Below are positions 31,190 through 37,953 of a DNA stretch of 37,953 bases, one piece after another. A model generated the notes under the pieces. It made no database searches and was not told where the DNA came from. It was given only the letters and a program-made list of their open reading frames with translations. Source of the DNA: Gymnopus androsaceus JB14 (lineage: Eukaryota; Basidiomycota; Agaricomycetes; Agaricales; Omphalotaceae); the NCBI GenBank assembly GCA_009733575.1, contig ML769792.1, forward strand, positions 1-37,953, read 5' to 3'. The stretch's first letter is position 1, and each line of letters starts with the position of its first letter. The translations under genes and the position numbers were made by a program.

Positions 31190-32505
31190 TGATACGCTGA
31201 TTTTTTGGCTAAGGCTAGAACTGTGCAGAACTAATAATCCTAAGTTGTGTTTGTAACAAAACACAGTCAATAAGAGAACTATAGTGAGCCCAAGCTGATA
31301 GTTAAATCCACCAAGGACCTATTCTACCCAAGAGGTTGCAGAATAACGGTATGCATAATGGTACCATATTTAACTTTGTGAATGCACCTCAATCAAAGTC
31401 CTATGCATGGTATGGTGTAGCGAGGCAAGCTTGTTGGATAACAAGTTGCTGACCGAGGCAGATAAAAAAACCCACATACCAGCTATACTAGGCTAGGTCA
31501 TCAAAGGATATACCCAGGGGGTCGAAGTCTTAACCGAGGCATCGTTTCTGTGATCAGCTCACCGAGGAGTCTTCATGACACTCAATTTTATTAAACAAAG
31601 CAAGGTGGACTGAGATGGGGAAGTACCTTAACTGGTGCCCTCAAAAGTTGATGCTTGTTGGAAAGCACCTAGGCAGATTGTTGCGGCAAGCCAACATGGC
31701 CACATGACCAACTTGCTGTAGCTACTTCCTGAGCATGGAAGGACCAAGGAGAATTTCTATCCAAGCCTTAGCGTTTTCCTGAGATCCATATGCTACCATG
31801 CATCTAGACTCGAGACCGCGTGGAACTAAGAGGGCAAGGAAAAACATAGAATACTTCCAAGGGCTGTTCTGCTACAGGAACTGGCGAGTCCTGTAAAAAG
31901 GCAAATGGCTTGAGTCAATTTGGACCAAAATCCCAAAAAGTCAACCCAATTGAGGAAGACAAACGAACAAGGCAGAGAAGCATCAAGGCAAAACCATAGT
32001 ACACATGCATATATGGACATTATTTTATCTTTTCCTATTTACTTATTCTGTTTCAATTGCATGGTGATGTAAAGGCTCCCAATTCATGCTAAGTTGTTTG
32101 TTGAGTTGGCGTACTTGACCTGTGCTTGGGTATTTCACCTTGGATATGCGAAGTTGTTTGTTGAGTTGGTATACTTGAACCATGCCTCAATGTTCACACA
32201 GATATGCAAAGTTGTTTGTTGAGTTGGTGTACTTGACCTGTGCTTTGGTATTTGCTTTCCCCCTCAATTAGTTCAATGTGACATTGTACGTTAGTTGGCT
32301 TTTCACAACCTTCCTCCAAATACAAACCTTGTTCATTTGCACTGCCTGTGCCACTGTCAAGTGATTTTCTCTATGAATCAATTAGTAGTCAAGGGAACCT
32401 TTGACAACCTCCTTCCTTGTATTAAATTAGACCTTCCAGATTGAATCTGATTGGGGTGATTGTTGTTTGGTCAGTTTTCATACCTAGCACAAGTCTAACT
32501 CATCA
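31190..32505. mobile_element. 1.3-kb insertion in the RT gene, possible solo LTR
   Basis: RT homology stops after CCATGGCAT (31189) and resumes exactly with GAAACCAAAACTGG at 32510. The flanking GCAT (31186-31189 and 32506-32509) is a candidate 4-bp target duplication. The inserted DNA begins TGATACGC and ends ACTCATCA, so it has TG..CA ends with TGAT/ATCA inverted. There is no coding frame of note. A solo LTR fits, but no internal element is present to prove it, and a small non-autonomous DNA element is possible. Confidence 0.6.
32091..32230. repeat. Three tandem units of about 59 bp
   Basis: AAGTTGTTTGTTGAGTTGG begins at 32091, 32151 and 32209, each followed by a similar TACTTGA(A)CC(T/A)TG stretch. 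Direct repeats of this kind are common inside LTRs. Confidence 0.8.
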
Positions 32506-32509
32506 GCAT

Positions 32510-33349
32510 GAAACCAAAACTGGTTTATGTTTTGATTTCTGGGTAATATTCATTGGATTTTTCTGGGACCTTCCACTATGTCAAGTCTTGCTACCAGAGG
32601 CCAAGAGATGGAAATTCCTATCTCGTGTATCCAATCTCCTTCAGCCTATCCTCTCATATGATGTGCTCACACTTCTAGATATCCAAATCATACACAGCTC
32701 ATTGGTCCATATCTGCTTTGTTTACCCTGGCAGATCCTCTCATCTCCCTTCCCTTTCCAACTTCATGGCCAAGTACAACAGCAATTCATTCATTGCATGA
32801 CATGCTTCCTGCTCTGTGAAAAAGACACTTATCTGGTGGGAAACCTGTTTATTGGACCCATTAGCATTTCATCAATTACATCCTCTCAGCCCTTTGGAGG
32901 ATCTAGGTATTTACATAGATGCTTCCACCAGTTGGGGCATCGGAATCATTATCCAGGGGAGATGGTACAATTTTAAACTTGCACCAGATTGGCAGACAGG
33001 GGGACATAAAATTTGCTGGCTGGAAGCTGTTGCACTTGAACTTCTAATCTATTTTCTTGTCCAGCTGGGTTTTTCAAATGTCCACCTCTTGATGCATTTG
33101 GACAACAACAGTGCCATTGGTGCACACTCAAAAGGTTGCAGCTGCAATGAAGAAATTAATCTTTGTGTTCACTGCACTTATGCCACCATGGCAGCTTCTC
33201 TTATCATTCCTTCATTCAAATATATAGCATCAGCTGCGAATCCCTCAGACCCTATCTTGCATGAAGTATTAGGTCTTCCATCCCAATGTTTGACTCATTA
33301 CTTCAAGCTACCTCCACAACTCTCATGCCTTGTTGATGCAGATGAATGA
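32510..33349 (+). pseudogene. RT thumb and RNase H domain
   Basis: ETKTGLCFDFWVIFIGFFWD, LPLCQVLLPEAKRWKFL, LLDIQIIHSSLVHICFVYPG and RSSHLPSLSNFMAKY match the end of the mushroom RT/RNase H family; a TGA follows at about 32798, then the frame continues as KKTLIWWETCLLDPLAFHQL. The RNase H part has IYIDASTSWGIGIII, CWLEAVALELLIYFL, HLDNNSAIGAHSKG and YIASAANPSDPI, so the D-E-D residues are recognisable and look intact. Ends with TGA at 33347-33349. Confidence 0.75.
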
Positions 33350-33899
33350 TGCATTCCAGATTGCTCTGGCATCAAGTAAGGCAGTGGTGACTGACTGGGA
33401 CAGTCTTTTCATGTTCAAAGACCATTCTCCAGGCAAGTTCATTACTGAAATCATACCTTCACCTATCCTCCTATCACCAATTACAGAACCTGTTCCTACT
33501 CTACAACCACAATCCCCCATGTTAATAGACACAACTATGATTTTCTATGAATCATCTGGAATTTGCACCCCAACAATACATAGCAATCTTTCACAATTTG
33601 ATCCTCACATTTCATTGCTTTTACCAGTGGATACAACCAAAACTAACCTGATGGACATACAGAGAGCAGCAGCTCTTTCCCTTCCTCCCAAAAATGCATG
33701 TCATCCTACCAAGGATAACAAAAGTCTTCACAGTCCATTCTGTCCATTTGTTGCAGCCAATTGTCGAGTGCTATTATGGACTACCCCATATTCACTAATT
33801 TCTCAACTCACTCGGGATGCTGAAGTCTCACATTGTTTACAAACTATAATGTATGAAAGTTTGTTATCCTCAACTGTTCCTGACACTAGGCAAGCTTAA
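33330..33899 (+). pseudogene. Linker region upstream of the recombinase
   Basis: An open frame of 189 codons, Ser/Thr/Pro-rich (SPILLSPITEPVPTLQPQSP), ending SSTVPDTRQA. No domain recognised. Its position between RNase H and recombinase and its frame suggest it is the N-terminal part of the recombinase protein or a small accessory ORF of the same element. Confidence 0.4.
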
Positions 33900-33935
33900 T
33901 ATATCAAAAGCATCCTACTAATATACTAATACTGC

Positions 33936-34871
33936 ATGTGGAGACAAGCTTACGGTGCAGGATTACTCCATTTCAATCAATTCTGTGATGCAGAAGATAT
34001 CTCCAAATCTTCATGGATGCCTGCTTCAGCCACTCTTTTAGGTGCCTTTGTGGCAAATTACATAGGGACAGGCTCGGGCAAGATGATTCGGAAGTGGCTG
34101 AATGGTTTGCGATTATGGCATCTCTTTAATGATGCTGAATGGCATGATAGAGAGGGCTGGCTTCTGGCATTGACAAAGTCAGCAGATCGGAAGGGTGTTG
34201 CCTCTAAATGGGCACCAAGAGGACCCATCACTGAACAACATCTCCATGTTTTTAAGTCTTGTCTAGATTTAACAATCCCACGACATGCAGCTATCTGGGC
34301 AGCTGCTCTCGTAGCTTTCTGGGGTTGCCGGTGCTTGGGAGAATTACTCATAACTTCTCCAAGTAAATTCACTACTGAGCATGATGTCACCCAATCTACA
34401 CACATATCCTAATCCAAAGTAAATGGACATTGAGTAGTATCATTCCACATCCCTTGGACCAAGACAACAGGTGTTCTAGGTACAGGATGCCTCTTGACCA
34501 AAACCTTCAATGATTTATGCCCAGTACAGGCTTTTGAAAACTATTTTTAGGTAAACCACTCACCAATGGCTTCCGAACCATTGTTTTCTTATCGAAACAA
34601 TACATCATGGACCACTCTTCAAAAATCTCAATTTCTTGATTTCACAAGTTCAGTTTTCAAGCAGAAAAATTTGGAGAACGTGTTTGGTCACAGTTATTGC
34701 ATTGGGGGTTCACTCAAACTACTCTTAGATGGTGTGGCACCAGAGATCATTATGAAACTCAGCGGCTGGACCTCATTATGCTTCCTTATATATTGGCGCA
34801 GACTTGAACAAGTCTTACCTATTGCCATCACTGGCGCCCGGGCCTCTCGTATGAAAGAATTCGCATCATGA
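33936..34871 (+). pseudogene. Tyrosine recombinase with both catalytic Arg changed to Cys
   Basis: YGAGLLHFNQFCDAEDI, SWMPASATLLGAFVANYIG, WLNGLRLWHLFNDAEWH and PITEQHLHVFKSCLDLTIPR form the N-terminal SAM-like part. The catalytic part has AAIWAAALVAFWGCRCLGEL, HIPWTKTTGVLGTGCLLTKT, GHSYCIGGSLKLLLDGVAPE and LSGWTSLCFLIYWRR. In this family the motifs read GC.RLGEL and GHSFRIGG; here both catalytic Arg positions are Cys (TGC at 34332-34334 and 34698-34700). The His, Trp and Tyr positions remain. Further damage: a frame break near 34405 and a TAG near 34549. Dead recombinase. Confidence 0.75.
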
Positions 34872-36108
34872 AATGGTATCAATCCGAATATTACCGAATT
34901 AGAACTGGAATAAATAATATAATATAAAAATCTCTTCTCTCATGGCTCTGTGTGGGGTTTTGATCCATCTCAGTCATATTTCAGTCTCGTCCCTTCAGCA
35001 AGCACCTGCTCTGGGAGCCATGCCCAAAAGGTTACTTCACCAGATGGTCCAGACCCGGTTTACTTTGTGTATTGGAATTGGCAGTAGCGCACAGTGTTCA
35101 GCTCTCAGACCTGACGCTAACGCCTGCCCCAAAGTGGCGCCAATTTTATAGACAAAACCTTTTTATTCAGTGGAATAAATTACAAAATTAAAATACTTAT
35201 AGAAACATGACTTGTTGGACAATCATCTGTCATCTTCCTCCTCTTCCTTTTCACTGGGAAATATGAACTTGCCTTATAAAAACCTTTATGACACTGGCTA
35301 CAAAGGCCGGAAGGTCAATTTAAGACTGCAAGAAGCTCTAGATACTGTATATGCACAACTCTGTGCAACATTGTTCACTCACAGTTGGCACACAAAGTTT
35401 GCGACTTCCTCACCTGCCTGATACATATTTTGCATAAAAGTAAAAAATCTGGCTGCGCAGAGTTGTGCATTTATCCTATAAAAGGCTTATTTAACTTCCA
35501 TTTTAGTGATTTTGGGCTCCATTGCAGTGGCATTCAGATTTTTGTTTTTCTCCCTGCAAAAATTAGCTATGACATGGAATAGGGTGGAATGCCAGTGGTA
35601 GGAAGAAGAAGGACTGAGATTACATGAGCTACCAAAATGGAATATAACCCATGCCCTGATCTGTAGCCATTACACAGTAGGAGCCTAGGAGGAAAGAGTA
35701 TCACACTGAGTTGTGACACTGGGTGGAAAAAAGAATACAAGTCCAAGTTCAACAACAACAATGAGTTCAATGAAGATGCCTTTTATACAGATTCCTGACA
35801 GTTTACAGCTTTCAGACATATATATTGACAGTTCTGTTAGTTATGTGATGTAAGTGCAGCCAATGGCAACCCCTTCCTTTCATCAAGTATATGACTTAAC
35901 CAACATTTATCCCTCAATTCATCAGCTCCTACAGCTTTGGAGCAACCAGAGCAGTCAGAGCCCTCCAGAGCACTCCAGAGCATCAGTTCAATGCTCTCAC
36001 TGCTCCAACAATGTCCAGGTTTTGCTCACAAAAAGTACTGTATTGATGACTGATTAGTGTAGTAGATCAGGATGAAGGTGGAAAAATTACAATTGTCAAT
36101 AACATTGG
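34872..36108. other. Intergenic DNA, no gene recognised
   Basis: AT-rich, with short open frames that lack family motifs. A short inverted match (GCACAACTCTG near 35355, CAGAGTTGTGC near 35458) is the only structure seen. It may include the right end of the DIRS-like element and the 3' flank of the NLR gene. Confidence 0.4.
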
Positions 36109-37953
36109 TCAGTCCTCAACACAATTGAACCATTCCTCCCCATACACACAATCTGCAAATGAAAACTTAGTGTATCCTACCCTAGATATAATGCATGAAT
36201 TTTGAGGCCTCCATAATGGCTTGCAAAACTGAGAAGGAATCCAAAAAATACAATGGGGACAATTGGGAAAGGTAATCCATCCATCACTTGACAGATTCCA
36301 GTTATTGTGTGCTAAATAGAGCAGATGAGGAGCTAATCACAAACAGACAAATTGGAACATTACCTTGCAATGAATCATTGTAATCTATGAGTGTGGTATT
36401 TATTACAGAACCACTGCTAATGGTATCACAGATCCTGACTGTTTTGTCTTGAGAGCCAGACACAATCCTGGTTCCATCATGTGAAAAGGCAACTGAAGTG
36501 ACCAATGATCATGACCTTGCAGAGGATCACCCATTTGAGCACCAGTAGTGGCATCCCAGATCCTGACTGTTTTGTCATAAGAGCCAGACACAATCCTGGT
36601 TCCATCATGTGAAAAGGCAACTGAAGTGACTGCATCATCATGACCTTGCAGAGGATCACCCATTTGAGCACCAGTAGTGGCATCCCAGATCCTGACTGTT
36701 TTGTCATCAGAGCCAGACACAATCCTGGTTCCATCATGTGAAAAGGCAACTGAAGTGACCCAATGATCATGACCTTGCAGAGGATCACCCATTTGAGCAC
36801 CAGTAGTGGCATCCCAGATCCTGACTGTTTTGTCATAAGAGCCAGACACAATCCTGGTTCCATCATGTGAAAAGGCAACTGAACTGACTGCATCATCATG
36901 ACCTTGCAGAGGATCACCCATTTGAGCACCAGTAGTGGCATCCCAGATCCTGACTGTTTTGTCTCCAGAGCCAGACACAATCCTGGTTCCATCATGTGAA
37001 AAGGCAACTGACATGACTCATCATCATGACCTTGCAGAGGATCACCCATTTGAGCACCAGTAGTGGCATCCCAGATCCTGACTGTTTTGTCCCAAGAGCC
37101 AGACACAATCCTGGTTCCATCATGTGAAAAGGCAACTGACATGACTTCATCATCATGACCTTGCAGAGGATCACCCATTTGAGCACCAGTAGTGGCATCC
37201 CAGATCCTGACTGTTTTGTCTCCAGAGCCAGACACAATCCTGGTTCCATCATGTGAAAAGGCAACTGAAGTGACCCAATGATCATGACCTTGCAGAGGAT
37301 CACCCATTTGAGCACCAGTAGTGGCATCCCAGATCCTGACTGTTTTGTCATAAGAGCCAGACACAATCCTGGTTCCATCATGGTGAAAAGGCAACTGAAC
37401 TGACTGGATCATCATGACCTTGCAGAGGATCACCCATTTGAGCACCAGTAGTGGCATCCCAGATCCTGACTGTTTTGTCTTCAAGAGCCAGACACAATCC
37501 TGGTTCCATCATGTGAAAAGGCAACTGAAGTGACCCAATGATCATGACCTTGCAGAGGATCACCCATTTGAGCACCAGTAGTGGCATCCCAGATCCTGAC
37601 TGTTTTGTCATAAGAGCCAGACACAATCCTGGTTCCATCATGTGAAAAGGCAACTGACATGACTGATCATCATGACCTTGCAGAGGATCACCCATTTGAG
37701 CACCAGTAGTGGCATCCCAGATCCTGACTGTTTTGTCCCAAGAGCCAGACACAATCCTGGTTCCATCATGTGAAAAGGCAACTGAATGACTCATCATCAT
37801 GACCTTGCAGAGGATCACCCATTTGAGCACCAGTAGTGGCATCCCAGATCCTGACTGTTTGTCTCAAGAGCCAGACACAATCCTGGTTCCATCATGTGAA
37901 AAGGCAACTGAAGTGACCCATCCTCTCTGATTGACCCCAAGACTCAAGTCGGA
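36109..37953 (-). pseudogene. C-terminal part of a NACHT-WD40 type NLR (HET-E/NWD-like), partial and frameshifted
   Basis: The gene runs in from beyond the right edge. It carries at least 12 WD40 units with the NWD-type sequence [37 protein letters not shown]. The last unit passes through INTTLIDYNDSLQG, a 52-bp intron (36312-36363), and a final exon NNWNLSSDGWITFPNCPHC, FWIPSQF, RVGYTKFSFADCVYGEEWF ending TGA at 36109-36111; that tail is the usual end of mushroom NWD proteins. No NACHT domain is in the window. Unit lengths of 128, 131 and 126 bp among 129-bp units shift the frame several times, so as read this copy cannot code one propeller. The indels could also be collapsed-repeat assembly errors. 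In the family, such proteins sense non-self and trigger cell death. Confidence 0.75.
36387..37953 (-). repeat. WD40 tandem array, 12 units of about 129 bp
   Basis: The shared word CCAGACACAATCCTGG occurs at 36456, 36584, 36713, 36842, 36971, 37099, 37228, 37357, 37488, 37617, 37745 and 37871. Units are nearly identical except at one codon (SGS-x-DK: TAT, GAT, GGA, TGG or CAA) and at the two or three codons after GHD. The array contains no CG dinucleotide until the last few bases of the window. Confidence 0.9.

Larger units (their letters stand above)
25092..34871 (+). mobile_element. Decayed RT/RNase H + tyrosine-recombinase element (DIRS-like), split by two insertions
   Basis: Fragments on the plus strand, in order: RT N-terminal part (25092-25354), RT core (30671-31189), RT end and RNase H (32510-33349), linker (33350-33899) and tyrosine recombinase (33936-34871). 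RT-RH followed by a tyrosine recombinase is the DIRS arrangement; no terminal or split repeats were identified, so the subclass is inferred. The Copia element (25355-30665) and a 1.3-kb insertion (31190-32505) interrupt the RT frame, and removing them restores continuous homology. Catalytic residues are mutated in both the RT and the recombinase. The element is poor in CG dinucleotides. Confidence 0.7.

Noticed and set aside
36387..37953. CRISPR-like or non-coding satellite array
   Set aside because: The regular repeats are 43-codon WD40 units with a recognisable protein sequence and a proper C-terminal exon; no spacer-repeat structure.

Overview
The window looks like nuclear DNA of a mushroom-forming basidiomycete (Agaricomycetes). 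Genes are split by short introns (mostly 45-65 bp, GT..AG). The mobile families are typical of that group: two KDZ (Kyakuja-Dileera-Zisupton) transposases, a Plavaka/tnp2-type CACTA transposase, a Ty1/Copia LTR retrotransposon, and a reverse transcriptase/RNase H plus tyrosine-recombinase (DIRS-like) element. At the right edge is the C-terminal end of a NACHT-WD40 type NLR gene. All assignments rest on remembered family motifs and on splice models made by eye; no search was run.

Layout. 1-381: AT-rich, TACTTA-rich repeat DNA. 382-2700 (+): KDZ transposase pseudogene. 2701-3176: a small foldback repeat and a tRNA-like (SINE-like) segment. 3177-5832 (-): multi-exon agaricomycete-specific protein gene broken by two frameshifts. 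6072-14235: a run of small, mostly intact, intron-rich genes of unknown function. One of these has an RNase H1 N-terminal-like domain and a duplicated exon; another has a tandemly duplicated exon-intron unit with NAGNAG acceptors. 14360-17941 (+): CxC2-type KDZ transposase pseudogene. 18258-20300: SINE-like sequence, a truncated hypothetical gene, and a hairpin-rich tandem repeat. 20340-24403 (+): nearly intact tnp2 transposase.

25092-34871 is a nested block. An old, CpG-poor RT/RNase H/tyrosine-recombinase element was split by a complete but inactivated Copia element (25355-30665; 482/480-bp LTRs; target duplication GGCTA) inserted in an RT codon. A second 1.3-kb insertion (31190-32505; target duplication GCAT) sits further along the same RT frame. 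Removing both insertions on paper joins the RT frame exactly. 36109-37953 (-): end of an NLR gene with 12 near-identical 43-codon WD40 units.

The strongest common thread is CpG-directed C-to-T decay. Nine of ten substitutions between the two Copia LTRs are CpG transitions. Three Copia pol stops read as CGA-to-TGA, and the Copia protease Asp is Asn in a CpG context. Both catalytic Arg of the tyrosine recombinase are Cys. The NLR WD40 array holds essentially no CG dinucleotide. This points to cytosine methylation or a RIP-like defence acting on repeats, leaving relatively CpG-rich intact genes nearby.
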